Virus record (IMG/VR): IMGVR_UViG_3300042466_001057
Span: 1 to 64,000 of that record
DNA: 64,000 nt
DNA from: a virus
Reading direction: 5' to 3' (one strand)
Numbering within the stretch: position 1 is the stretch's first letter; every line of letters begins with the position of its first letter. Below the pieces are notes generated by a model. That model worked only from the letters and a program-made list of their open reading frames with translations, did not search any database and was not told the origin of the DNA. Both the position numbers and the translations under genes were made by a program. Positions 17,943 to 26,738 of this stretch are shown in pieces.

Positions 17943-18644
17943 TTAAAATCTTGGATATATATGATTTGTTCCTGCGTATCTATGGAACATAAATGGTTTA
18001 ACACCATTTTTAACGTCTTCTAATATTTCGGGAATCATACACCCGTGTGAGAACGATTTAGCAACATTTAAATCCGGAAAACGCATTCCGTGTTGCATAA
18101 ATATATGCCTATTATTTACACTAATAAAACCATCCTCGTTCCAATAACCATGAAATGGTTTCCATTCCATATCTAATGATATAGGTAAATCCATTAACCT
18201 TTTACTTCTAAGACCAACACTATTCCCAACTCTTATTATTTCACCGTTGACATCTCTGTAAGAAAAAGTATCACTAGGTAAAAACCATGGAGACCCAATA
18301 TAATCATAATTTAAGAATTCTGGATTCCATGAAGAAGCATTTACCACAAATCCATCATGATGTATTATTATAGCATACTCAGTTTCAATAAAACTACCAA
18401 GTTTATAAACCATAAAATAATTCCATTGGTCTTTTCCGCCACCAAGATTCTCTCTAATTGGGTGTGTTAATTTATCTATTTTTTCGTGTTTGATGTAGCT
18501 TGGTAAATTATTAGGACAAACGTCAGATAATAATTTTACCGCACCAAATTCTATATCTTTGCAACTATATTCCAAAGCCTTTACATGTGCATCAATGTTA
18601 ACTGAAGTTACTGCCACTAAAGTAATGTTTTCTAATTTAAGCAT
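17943..18644 (-). CDS. DUF5672-like glycan-associated protein
   Basis: This 233-residue protein follows the DUF5672 pattern: NITLVAVTSVNIDAHVKALE at the start, TEYAIIIHHDGFVVNASSW, LNYDYIGSPW, GNSVGLRSKRLMDLP, EDGFISVNNR, and the ending SFSHGCMIPEILEDV plus PFMFHRYAGTNHIY. Members occur in surface-polysaccharide clusters and look like GT-A glycosyltransferases; the DG pair in HHDGF could act as a metal site. It overlaps the next upstream gene by 8 bases. Confidence 0.7.
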   Translation of the reverse strand: MLKLENITLVAVTSVNIDAHVKALEYSCKDIEFGAVKLLSDVCPNNLPSYIKHEKIDKLTHPIRENLGGGKDQWNYFMVYKLGSFIETEYAIIIHHDGFVVNASSWNPEFLNYDYIGSPWFLPSDTFSYRDVNGEIIRVGNSVGLRSKRLMDLPISLDMEWKPFHGYWNEDGFISVNNRHIFMQHGMRFPDLNVAKSFSHGCMIPEILEDVKNGVKPFMFHRYAGTNHIYPRF

Positions 18645-19995
18645 ATATTTTTTTTAGTTTTTCTGTTTCTAAATTTTTTATTGATTCAGGAATATTATTA
18701 CTCAATCTTTCTGGTGAAATACGATTAACTATAACATATTCGTTTAGTATTTTTATATCACCATATTTATCTCTCATCCTCATATAATACTCAACATCCA
18801 TTAACCAATTTAAATCTTCGTCAAAAAAAATCAAGTCTTTATTATGTATAGTCACATTAGTTGGTGATCCTATTTTATTATTGCCGGTCCATATGTCATC
18901 AACCCATTTTGGATTAAACGACCAACTTATTGTTCTTCCATCATAAGTGACGTGTGTAAATGCTGCAAACCATTTTGTATTTGGGTTGTTTATAATAAAA
19001 TTATAGTGTTTCTCTAAAGACTCATTACCATTTAAATAATCATCTTGAAAAAGTATTTTAATCCATTTACCGCTACAATTAGACATTGCATTATTAATGT
19101 TAGGTGAAATAATACCCCTACCATGTTCGTTTCTTAAATATTTTATTTTTAATACTGACTCCCATTTTTTAACCACTTCAAATATAGTGTCATCAATACT
19201 ATGATCCGATATTACAACTTCAAAATCTTTAAACGTTTGATTACTTAAAATCTCTAAACTGTGGTTTAAAAATTCAGACCCTCTACCGTTATACCCGTAG
19301 GTTGGAATTGCGACAGAAAAAAAAGGTGAGTTTAATTTATCTAAAGACATTGTTGTGTTTTTTGGTACGTGATTAGGTGATTCTGCTGGAGTTACATTTT
19401 TAGTTTTAGATGCCAATGCATACATTGTTTTAGTTTCTGTCCCGACATTAAAGACACCTGAGTTATTTTCATTAATTAATTTTATTATTATGGATGAAAT
19501 CTCATTAACATAATCAAAATTACCAATTTGATCAGACCATGCATTTTCATATGGAAATGGTGTTGGTTTGTGTGTGCATCTACATATTAGGTAATCGTTC
19601 GATAATAACTGAACTAACCCGTCACCAAGTAATTTTGTGTAACCATACCAATTATTACAGTGTACCGGAACGTCTTCTTCTGTTGCGTTTTCTATCGATC
19701 CGGTATATAAGTAATCGGTGGATATGTGGATGAGTTTTTTATTTAATACGTTACAATAATCGATTAAATTATAAACAAACTTATAATTTAATTCCCAGTG
19801 ATCATCCCTATCTTTTGAGTATGTATCTGTATTCGCAATACAATTTAAAATAATGTCGTACGAATCCATCATACCCATCCAAACATTAAAATTTTTTATG
19901 TCAAGATTGTTTTTTTTTCTTGATATAAAATCCCACTCTGTTTGTTTAACAATTTCTGACCCAAGTAATCCGTCACCTAAAACTAAAACCTTCAT
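18637..19995 (-). CDS. Fusion of RmlD-like sugar reductase and GT2 glycosyltransferase
   Basis: I start at ATG 19995, which gives MKVLVLGDGLLGSEIV with the Rossmann motif at the N-terminus. The longer frame begins with TTG at 20049 and overlaps the upstream gene by 44 bases. Residues 1-190 look like dTDP-4-dehydrorhamnose reductase (RmlD) types: KKLIHISTDYLYTGS and YGYTK at 117-121 as the catalytic YxxxK. From residue 225 a GT2 domain begins (FSVAIPTYGYNGRG, EVVISDHSIDDT, KILFQDDYLNG). One chain may both reduce a keto sugar and transfer a sugar. The frame is open throughout. Confidence 0.8.
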   Translation of the reverse strand: MKVLVLGDGLLGSEIVKQTEWDFISRKKNNLDIKNFNVWMGMMDSYDIILNCIANTDTYSKDRDDHWELNYKFVYNLIDYCNVLNKKLIHISTDYLYTGSIENATEEDVPVHCNNWYGYTKLLGDGLVQLLSNDYLICRCTHKPTPFPYENAWSDQIGNFDYVNEISSIIIKLINENNSGVFNVGTETKTMYALASKTKNVTPAESPNHVPKNTTMSLDKLNSPFFSVAIPTYGYNGRGSEFLNHSLEILSNQTFKDFEVVISDHSIDDTIFEVVKKWESVLKIKYLRNEHGRGIISPNINNAMSNCSGKWIKILFQDDYLNGNESLEKHYNFIINNPNTKWFAAFTHVTYDGRTISWSFNPKWVDDIWTGNNKIGSPTNVTIHNKDLIFFDEDLNWLMDVEYYMRMRDKYGDIKILNEYVIVNRISPERLSNNIPESIKNLETEKLKKIYA

Positions 19996-20005
19996 CCCTA
20001 AAAAA

Positions 20006-21307
20006 TTAATTTTCCCATTTTTCTTTAAATACTGACTCCACATAATCAAAAACTTCTTCAGTATAATGAGGAGATGCTCCTAAAAAGAAAACTTTATCTA
20101 AAACTTGGTTTGAGTTAGGGTATAAATGCATGTCATCTAAATGTGAATATGCCGGATGCATTAATATGTTTCCCGCAAAATAGTTTCTTGTTTGTATTTT
20201 ATTCTCTTCTAAAAATGAAACTAACTTATTTTTTAATGGTTTCGATTCACAAACAAACGGTGTGCCGAACCAACAAGGATCTGATTTTGGTAAACTACTA
20301 ACCCCCTCAACACCTTTTACGTATTTTACTAATATGGATTCAATTCTGTTTTTACTTACCTTTCTGTTTTTATCTATTTCAGGGAATCTTTTAATTTGTA
20401 CAAGACCAATAGATCCTTGTAAATCCATAGGTTTAAGGTTATAACCCATAGTTGTAAAAACATACTTATGGTCAATTATACCATCATACGATTCCAACCA
20501 TCTATCAAATCTATTACCACAAGTACCACAAGAAAGTAAATTTGCCGATCCAACACAGTGACAATCCCTTCCCCACCAAGAAAAACTAACAAATAGTTTT
20601 TTTAATTCTGGATTGTTTGTACAAACCATACCACCTTCACCCGTTGATATGTGGTGTGCGGGATAGAATGATGTTGACCAAGCGACGTAATATTCGCTTA
20701 GATGTTTACCGTCCCATTTTGATCCAATAGAATCACAACTATCACCCACCAATTTTAAATCATATTTATCACACAATTCTTTCAAGTAATCCATATCAGG
20801 AGCATTACCAAGAACAGGAGAAACAAAAATTGCTTTAGTTTTAGGTGTTATTTTTTCTTCAATTTTAGTTAAGTCAAAATTTAACGTATCATATTCGATA
20901 TCAATAAACACTGGTTTTAAATTGTTTTGTACTAATACTGATATTGTTGTTGGGAAACCAACGGGAGATACAATTACCTCATCCCCGTCTTCCCATCCGA
21001 AGAACTTCTTTAGTGCTGAGATTAAAACCAAATTGGCTGAACTACCCGAATTTACCATGTGAGCAAATTTAACACCAAAAAGTTTGGCAAACTCACTTTC
21101 AAATTTATGGACGTTTTCACCAGCAACAACCCATTTTCCCGTAATAAATGTTTTAATTGCTGCCATTATCTCATCCTCATCCCAATACGGTCCCGAATAC
21201 AAAACTTGGTTTTTTCCAGGAACAAATGACTTATTGTAAAGGTATTTAGGTTTGTTATCTTTTAAATAGTCGTTAAGATCTGAAAGAATATCTTCGATTT
21301 TTTTCAT
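20006..21307 (-). CDS. rfbH: RfbH-type PLP/[2Fe-2S] sugar 3-dehydratase
   Basis: This 433-residue DegT/DnrJ-fold protein closely matches RfbH/E1, the CDP-6-deoxy-L-threo-D-glycero-4-hexulose-3-dehydrase. The residue that is lysine in aminotransferases is histidine (SFYPAHHISTGEGG, H218-H219). Four cysteines fit the iron-sulfur set of E1: C191 (GDSCDSIGS), C249 and C251 (RDCHC) and C260 (LLSCGTCG), with spacing X57, X1, X8. It should remove the C3 hydroxyl of a 4-keto-6-deoxysugar, a step toward 3,6-dideoxyhexoses. It needs a reductase partner (RfbI type), which I do not see in the window. Confidence 0.85.
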   Translation of the reverse strand: MKKIEDILSDLNDYLKDNKPKYLYNKSFVPGKNQVLYSGPYWDEDEIMAAIKTFITGKWVVAGENVHKFESEFAKLFGVKFAHMVNSGSSANLVLISALKKFFGWEDGDEVIVSPVGFPTTISVLVQNNLKPVFIDIEYDTLNFDLTKIEEKITPKTKAIFVSPVLGNAPDMDYLKELCDKYDLKLVGDSCDSIGSKWDGKHLSEYYVAWSTSFYPAHHISTGEGGMVCTNNPELKKLFVSFSWWGRDCHCVGSANLLSCGTCGNRFDRWLESYDGIIDHKYVFTTMGYNLKPMDLQGSIGLVQIKRFPEIDKNRKVSKNRIESILVKYVKGVEGVSSLPKSDPCWFGTPFVCESKPLKNKLVSFLEENKIQTRNYFAGNILMHPAYSHLDDMHLYPNSNQVLDKVFFLGASPHYTEEVFDYVESVFKEKWEN

Positions 21308-21339
21308 AATATTTTTTTAAAAAAATAGTTTTTTTTTAA

Positions 21340-22119
21340 TTAAAAATCAATAACAACCCATTCTTTATTATAGATATCTTGAGTATCTTTTGGTCCTTGT
21401 GAACCAAACCATTTATATGGTGCAATTATTGTTTTATTTTCATTGTTGTTTAAATACGATCCCCACCAACTAAATGAACTGTTTGAAATAACCACATTAT
21501 CACACATAGTAATTAATGTAAAATCTAAGATTTCATTATTAAAATCCGCAAAGTAATAATTTTCAGATTTAAAATTTTCCTTTACCCATTTTATATCATC
21601 AGATACAAAAATAAAAGACCCATCTCCGATTGTTGATATCGCCTTCAAGTAGTAATCTAAATTACATACATTATGAAAGTCACTATATTTTAAGTAATCA
21701 CCCCTTCTTATATGAATACAGGTTTTTTTACCTTCAATCTTTTCGTCCTTAAAAAAATTATTTACTATGGTTTTATCTTCTTCCGATATATAAAACAAAT
21801 TTTTAATTTCATTTTTATGTTCTAAAAAATACTTTTCACTTTGGAAATACCCTTTTATTAAAAGTTCGTTTTGGTTTGGGATCTCACCAAAACTAAATTT
21901 TGATTCATTATATACAATCTTATGGTTTTGGTTTTCTACAGTTTTTATATTTTTAAAAATGGTCTCAGAATACTTATTGGCGGTAAATCCTTGATTTGGT
22001 GTGTAGCAATTATTTAAATCTATACCATAAGGTATTCCGTACTTTAATGATGTTCCGACAGTTGCTGCAATTTGGAACATCTGATTACCTAACCCACCCT
22101 GTAAAACACAACTAATCAC
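21340..22119 (-). CDS. Alpha-1,2-fucosyltransferase, GT11 family
   Basis: This 259-residue protein has all GT11 hallmarks: CVLQGGLGNQMFQIAATVGT at the start, the GDP-fucose site TCIHIRRGDYLKYSDF, and VVISNSSFSWWGSYLNNNEN near the end. It would transfer L-fucose from GDP-fucose, supplied by the gmd/fcl products, to a galactose-type acceptor. The start codon is GTG at 22119, overlapping the stop of the upstream gene (TAGTG). The next ATG downstream would cut into the glycine-rich motif. Confidence 0.9.
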   Translation of the reverse strand: MISCVLQGGLGNQMFQIAATVGTSLKYGIPYGIDLNNCYTPNQGFTANKYSETIFKNIKTVENQNHKIVYNESKFSFGEIPNQNELLIKGYFQSEKYFLEHKNEIKNLFYISEEDKTIVNNFFKDEKIEGKKTCIHIRRGDYLKYSDFHNVCNLDYYLKAISTIGDGSFIFVSDDIKWVKENFKSENYYFADFNNEILDFTLITMCDNVVISNSSFSWWGSYLNNNENKTIIAPYKWFGSQGPKDTQDIYNKEWVVIDF

Positions 22120-22841
22120 TATTTTACTAATTTAGAATACGGTTGTTTATTTCTGATTCTATTTGCGTGGTTTGTCACCATCGACATATCTACTTTATGT
22201 TCATTTATTGGATTTTCAGCATTATATACATAATTTATTTCATCCATAAATCTATAGTGTTCTTCTCCTGACATTTCTAACATTGGAAACATAAAACATA
22301 AATCCCCACTCCATTGCCAATAATCCCCGTTCTCATCTCTCAAGTCTTCCTCTTTTATGTTTCTCCATAAAAATGCTCTCCAAGTTCTGATATGAGATGC
22401 TGTAAAATTAGCCAAACGAAGGTTCTCAAAATTGGTTTGTTTTGATGCAAATCCGGGTTGTCCTGTATGGTATTTAAAACTACCGTTAGCAATCCAAACA
22501 TTCTCATCTTTATAGACTTCGTTTATTCTTTCGAAGACTTTAGAGTCTGGTAAGTAGTCGTCACCATCAACCTCAATTAATAACTCATCGTCAGATATGT
22601 TCGGGTTGTTTCTAATAACTTTATCAAAATTACCTGCTTGGTATAATTTCTTTTCGTTATCATCAATTAGTATAAACCTATCATCCCCCTTGATCATTTC
22701 TTTAACTAATTTAACTGAGTTGTCTGTTGACAAATCATGAGTGATATAGCATTTAAAATCTTTATGTGTTTGACCCATGATGGATGCCAAACATCTCTCC
22801 ACATATTTTTCTGCGTTGTAAAATCCTGTTAATATTACCAT
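22119..22841 (-). CDS. Glycosyltransferase family 2
   Basis: This is a 240-residue GT2 enzyme: MVILTGFYNAEKYVERCLAS at the N-terminus, then GQTHKDFKCYITHDLSTDNS, the DxD-type site LIEVDGDDYLPDSKVF (about residues 91-106), and an acceptor-side WRAFLWRNIKEEDLRD. Donor unknown. Its start follows the stop of the upstream reductase-like gene by one base, and its stop overlaps the fucosyltransferase start. Confidence 0.85.
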   Translation of the reverse strand: MVILTGFYNAEKYVERCLASIMGQTHKDFKCYITHDLSTDNSVKLVKEMIKGDDRFILIDDNEKKLYQAGNFDKVIRNNPNISDDELLIEVDGDDYLPDSKVFERINEVYKDENVWIANGSFKYHTGQPGFASKQTNFENLRLANFTASHIRTWRAFLWRNIKEEDLRDENGDYWQWSGDLCFMFPMLEMSGEEHYRFMDEINYVYNAENPINEHKVDMSMVTNHANRIRNKQPYSKLVK

Positions 22842-22842
22842 T

Positions 22843-23520
22843 TTAATTTATATATTTTTTTATTATTTTGTTTGTGTAACCGTGAGTTGTTATTTTTAAA
22901 TTAATAACCGCTTCGTTAATGATATCACTATTCTCTATTGTCCAATTATTTGATTGACCATCTATTAATTTATATTTAGGAACTACACCTAAAAATGTAG
23001 ACATATTTTTTAATAAATCCAACACCATTATTTTTTCAACGTTAGAAACGTAAACAATATCACAAGAAACAATATCCTTACAATAGTTTACAATTTTAAC
23101 TAAATCAATAACATCAATCAAAGATCTATATGTGTTTTTAAATATTACTATTTCTTCCCCATTAATTAAAGATTGTTTTAAATAATTTACAAGATTGTTT
23201 TTATTCCCACCTTTACCTATAATTTGAGGCACTCTAAAAATAATATAGTCTTTTGAGTTTTTTTTAACGATATCCTCCACTTCTAATTTATGGTGGTAAT
23301 ATCTATTGTCTTGTACACCGGTTAAAATACTACTAAAATACAAAAGTTTTAACCCCTTATTTTCTGATATAGTTTTCAGTAAAAGAGTTTTTTCACGATT
23401 AAAATCTTCTTCGTTTGTTTTTTTAGAATCGGAGACCCCTGACACAAAAACAATAAATTTTTTATGATCAAAAGATTCTTCTATGAACCCATTAGCAAGT
23501 AAACCGTTACCAACAATCAT
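22843..23520 (-). CDS. NAD(P)-dependent sugar epimerase/reductase, SDR family
   Basis: This 225-residue protein looks like a short extended-SDR sugar enzyme. It has an N-terminal nucleotide loop MIVGNGLLANGFIE (a reduced GxGxxG), the serine region LKLLYFSSILTG and the YxxxK motif YYHHK. FRVPQIIGKGGNKNN and a C-terminal substrate part follow. It is shorter than fcl or RmlD, so the C-terminal lobe is reduced. It may reduce or epimerise a 4-keto sugar made by gmd or after the RfbH-type step. Confidence 0.7.
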   Translation of the reverse strand: MIVGNGLLANGFIEESFDHKKFIVFVSGVSDSKKTNEEDFNREKTLLLKTISENKGLKLLYFSSILTGVQDNRYYHHKLEVEDIVKKNSKDYIIFRVPQIIGKGGNKNNLVNYLKQSLINGEEIVIFKNTYRSLIDVIDLVKIVNYCKDIVSCDIVYVSNVEKIMVLDLLKNMSTFLGVVPKYKLIDGQSNNWTIENSDIINEAVINLKITTHGYTNKIIKKYIN

Positions 23521-23523
23521 TTT

Positions 23524-24270
23524 TTAATCTATTACTTTAAGTCTTTTACTCACATATAACTTGTAATCCGTAATAATTTCGTCAACAGTAAACAAATAAT
23601 ACGTACCAAATCCATTCTGTTTGTTAAACTGACTTAATCTCTCACCTCTAATTTTATTTTTTAAAATGTAGTCTTCTAAACCTAAAAACTTATAATGTAA
23701 CATTTTTAAAGATGGGTCCGAATATGCCCTAACATTTCCTTTTGGATTGGCATAATGTGCACCAAAACTATAATTAACCTCTGTTATATTATTACAATCA
23801 AACATCATTGGTTTATCCAAGACCGGTGTCCTAACCCCTTCTTTTACTAAATCAAAAACGTTTTGGTTGGCGGATAAATTAAAATCTTCATCCGCAATCA
23901 TATGATAACCTTCAGGTTTAAAAAATGTAATACCATTTTTATATGATTGTATTAAAAATTCTACCATGTTTTCGTGATATAAAAACTCATCAGTATCACC
24001 TAATATAACATAGTCCGCATGACCCTTACTTTTTTTCCATACGTTATTCTTAACTAAAATGTTTGCGTTATCGTTAAACTCTCCATCAGAATCAAACGTA
24101 CTAAATTCTGTATTACTAAATGACTCAACAATTTTTTTACTGTTGTCTGTTGAATGGTTATCTATTATGTATATTTTTTCACAGAATTGTGAGTAATACC
24201 TAATAAGATGAGGTAATATGTTTTCTTCGTTATAACATAAAAAATATGCGTGAACTATCGGTTTTCTCAT
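23524..24270 (-). CDS. Glycosyltransferase, family 2/92-like
   Basis: I choose ATG 24270, which overlaps the upstream stop as ATGA; an ATG at 24291 would add seven residues. The protein begins RKPIVHAYFLCYNEENILPH, then IYIIDNHSTDNSKKIVESF, and the metal site YVILGDTDEFLYHENM (about residues 87-102). This layout is that of GT2/GT92-type transferases. The C-terminus has KMLHYKFLGLEDYI, a His-containing acceptor loop. Substrate unknown. Confidence 0.8.
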   Translation of the reverse strand: MRKPIVHAYFLCYNEENILPHLIRYYSQFCEKIYIIDNHSTDNSKKIVESFSNTEFSTFDSDGEFNDNANILVKNNVWKKSKGHADYVILGDTDEFLYHENMVEFLIQSYKNGITFFKPEGYHMIADEDFNLSANQNVFDLVKEGVRTPVLDKPMMFDCNNITEVNYSFGAHYANPKGNVRAYSDPSLKMLHYKFLGLEDYILKNKIRGERLSQFNKQNGFGTYYLFTVDEIITDYKLYVSKRLKVID

Positions 24271-25058
24271 ACGTTTAAAATTTTTCTCCATTTATCAACA
24301 ATATCTTGATTCGTTATAAAAGTATTATCGTGATCTGTTGCGAAATTACCTTTAAAGGTTGTTCCCGTACTTTCACATTCATCTTTAACAAGTGACGCAA
24401 CCTCACTTTTAGATGATAGGTAAACAAACTCAACCATATCATACATTTTTTGTTTGTCAGATATAAATCCATACTCAATAACTTTATCGTTATCGATTAA
24501 TGGTTTTACCTCTGTATTATAATAGTTTTGATCAGTAACGTTACCAAATAAGTAAACCTTACTAACACCGTCACTTAACGCTCTTTGTATCGATATGTGT
24601 GTCTGTTTGTTAATGTCTATTGATCCAACAATACCAGCAACACCCTTAGTGATTTCTAATTTTTCATTTTTCAATAAAGGTTCTCTTAGGTTTGCAATTA
24701 CCTGATATTTTCCTTTATATTTTTCGTGGTAATTTCGATGTTTTTCATTTAAAAAAACAACCTCATCCCAGAATTGTCTAATATTACCAACCTCAAATAG
24801 GTTTTTTTCGTGACACGAAAGTATAACCTTTTTAACATCAGGTCTTGATCCTAAATTTAAAAAATGAACAATAACTGTATCGTCCTTTTCTAATTTAAAG
24901 TTGTTATCCAATAAACCTGATTTACATTTGTCCAAATGCCATTGATGGGGACCATAAAACGTACAATCAATACCGTTTTTATTTAATTCGTTTGTTAAGT
25001 TAATAAAGGCAAACGTTGACCCACCTTTTTCCGAATATCCTGAAACTATCTTAACCAT
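24267..25058 (-). CDS. Glycosyltransferase, GT-B fold (GT4-like)
   Basis: This is a 263-residue protein. It starts VKIVSGYSEKGGSTFAFINL, the glycine-rich entry loop of GT4 enzymes, and continues with CTFYGPHQWHLDKCK. The C-terminal half has GIVGSIDINKQTHISIQRAL, SKVYLFGNV, IEYGFISDKQKMYDMVEFVY and EVASLVKDECESTGT, like the donor-binding domain. It is short for the family (usually above 330 aa). Its end overlaps the next gene by 4 bases and its start overlaps the GT upstream by 8. Confidence 0.7.
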   Translation of the reverse strand: MVKIVSGYSEKGGSTFAFINLTNELNKNGIDCTFYGPHQWHLDKCKSGLLDNNFKLEKDDTVIVHFLNLGSRPDVKKVILSCHEKNLFEVGNIRQFWDEVVFLNEKHRNYHEKYKGKYQVIANLREPLLKNEKLEITKGVAGIVGSIDINKQTHISIQRALSDGVSKVYLFGNVTDQNYYNTEVKPLIDNDKVIEYGFISDKQKMYDMVEFVYLSSKSEVASLVKDECESTGTTFKGNFATDHDNTFITNQDIVDKWRKILNV

Positions 25059-26145
25059 TTAAAAATTCTTTATAGTCGTTTATTATTTCTTCTTCTGAAA
25101 TGTAATTTTTATCTTTATAAAAGATGTCAGCGTTAGGGTATAAAGACCTAACCATAGTTTTTAAATCACCATCAATAATGTGTATTAAATCGTAATTTAG
25201 TTCTTGTAGTTTATATAGTTTGTTAACTTCCGATTTCACAAATCCGTCATTAGTGTTAAACCCCCAACTACCATCACCTAATTTGAACCCACACGGTTCG
25301 TACATTTTATAAGACCCGATACTTTTTGATTTAAGTTTTTTTATTATTTTTTCGTCTTCCAATTCTCCACAAAAACCAACAGACAAGTTTAATTTTTTAA
25401 GGTGATTTAATACTTGTTCTGATTGATAATAGTCTTTACCAAAAACCAAAACCCTTAAATCACAATTTTTTTCTATTTTTCTTTTAACCTTAACTGGTAA
25501 TACGTCTTTATATTTTTCGGCAAATATTTCCCTATTTTTTTCCCACTGATCGTTAGTTTGACCTATCGATTTGTGTGTTACTCTAACGTCGTACATAACA
25601 CCAATCTTAACTCCCTCAATAAAATTTCTAAACGAAAAGTCAACATCGTAAAAATGAAACCCACCGATCTCATCATTAAATGGTTTTTTAATGTTTTTCT
25701 TGTTGATCGAAATAAGAAGTCCGTCAACCAAAACCACATCATCTAATTGGTTTCCTTTACTAACAGAATATTTGGACTCCCACTTTTTTCCTTCGTGTTC
25801 GTGATTAACTATCCCTTTCATTTTTGAAAAGTCTTCCCACCATTTTGCTGATTTTGGCATACTGGTGGTTCCTGCTAATCCTATGATCCCATAATTCCCA
25901 TTTCTTTTAAAATGGTTTAATATTTTTTGACCCCAATTCTTAGAATCAAAATATATGTCGTCGTGACATAAGATAACAATATCGTTTTTTGATTGGTTTA
26001 AAATCTTATTGTAAGTTTCAGTTAAAGAATACTCACCATTATTTTCAATGGGAATAACCTCTGTGTTTGGTATGCCAGAGGTCTTCTTTAACATTTCAAC
26101 GAATGCATTATCTATTTTTCTTGTGGAAAATCCTATTGTAATCAT
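25051..26145 (-). CDS. Glycosyltransferase, GT-A fold
   Basis: This is a 364-residue protein. Residues 1-220 form a GT2-like domain: ITIGFSTRKIDNAFVEML, SLTETYNKILNQSKNDIVIL, the acidic site CHDDIYFDSKNWGQKILNHF, and YDVDFSFRNFIEGVKIGVMY. From about residue 225 a second Rossmann-like part follows (LRVLVFGKDYYQSEQVLNHL), so it may be a two-domain enzyme. The N-terminal half is like the Glyco_tranf_2_5 group. It overlaps the dUTPase stop region by 4 bases. Confidence 0.75.
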   Translation of the reverse strand: MITIGFSTRKIDNAFVEMLKKTSGIPNTEVIPIENNGEYSLTETYNKILNQSKNDIVILCHDDIYFDSKNWGQKILNHFKRNGNYGIIGLAGTTSMPKSAKWWEDFSKMKGIVNHEHEGKKWESKYSVSKGNQLDDVVLVDGLLISINKKNIKKPFNDEIGGFHFYDVDFSFRNFIEGVKIGVMYDVRVTHKSIGQTNDQWEKNREIFAEKYKDVLPVKVKRKIEKNCDLRVLVFGKDYYQSEQVLNHLKKLNLSVGFCGELEDEKIIKKLKSKSIGSYKMYEPCGFKLGDGSWGFNTNDGFVKSEVNKLYKLQELNYDLIHIIDGDLKTMVRSLYPNADIFYKDKNYISEEEIINDYKEFLNG

Positions 26146-26738
26146 ATTCCTGTGCTTCCAAATCCATTATTATTACGATCCTTTTCACCAATCTCTTCCA
26201 CCTTAACTAAGTCAACCCATTTCCCATTAACAACAGGACAAAGAACTGCTTGTGCAATTTTTTGACCTTTTTCTATTTTAATTCTTTCGTTTGTTGTATT
26301 GAAGATAATAACTTTAATTTCTCCCTGGTATCCACTATCAACAGTTCCTGGTGAGTTTAATACCATCAATCCTTGATTTAATGCTAAACCACTTTTAGAT
26401 CTAACTTGGATTTCATAACCATCAGGAATGTCGAACCTTAATCCTGTCGGTATTAATTTTCTATCGTTAGCCTGAACCCATAATTCTTCCGTAGATCTTA
26501 AATCAAATCCTGAGTCGGAACCGTAAGCATATTCGGGTTCTTTATTGTCAGAATCACTTGTATAATTTAACGTTAGTTTTGTCTCAAACTGTTTTTCAAA
26601 TTGTTCGTTAAGTTGGTTAAAATCAATCCCTAACGAATTTAAAAACCCTTCTGAGTCCTCCATGTCTAAACCTGAACCTGTCGACTGTAATTTTCGTAAT
26701 ACTTCAACTTGGTTTCTTAAATTTTCTAAATCTTCCAT
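26142..26738 (-). CDS. dut: dUTP diphosphatase
   Basis: This is a trimeric-type dUTPase that hydrolyses dUTP to dUMP. All five motifs are visible: GSDSGFDLRS (motif I, residues 73-82), VRSKSGLALNQGL (II), SPGTVDSGYQGEI (III), GQKIAQAVLCPV (IV) and NGFGSTGI (V, C-terminus). An extra N-terminal region of about 52 residues, partly helical (ENLRNQVEVLRKLQ), precedes the catalytic core. Core dUTPases are 140-160 aa; this is 198. It shares one base with the exonuclease upstream. Confidence 0.95.
   Translation of the reverse strand: MEDLENLRNQVEVLRKLQSTGSGLDMEDSEGFLNSLGIDFNQLNEQFEKQFETKLTLNYTSDSDNKEPEYAYGSDSGFDLRSTEELWVQANDRKLIPTGLRFDIPDGYEIQVRSKSGLALNQGLMVLNSPGTVDSGYQGEIKVIIFNTTNERIKIEKGQKIAQAVLCPVVNGKWVDLVKVEEIGEKDRNNNGFGSTGI

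Noticed and set aside
19996-20049. 18-residue N-terminal extension of the RmlD-GT2 fusion
   Set aside because: It starts with TTG and overlaps the RfbH-type gene; the Rossmann motif begins directly at ATG 19995.
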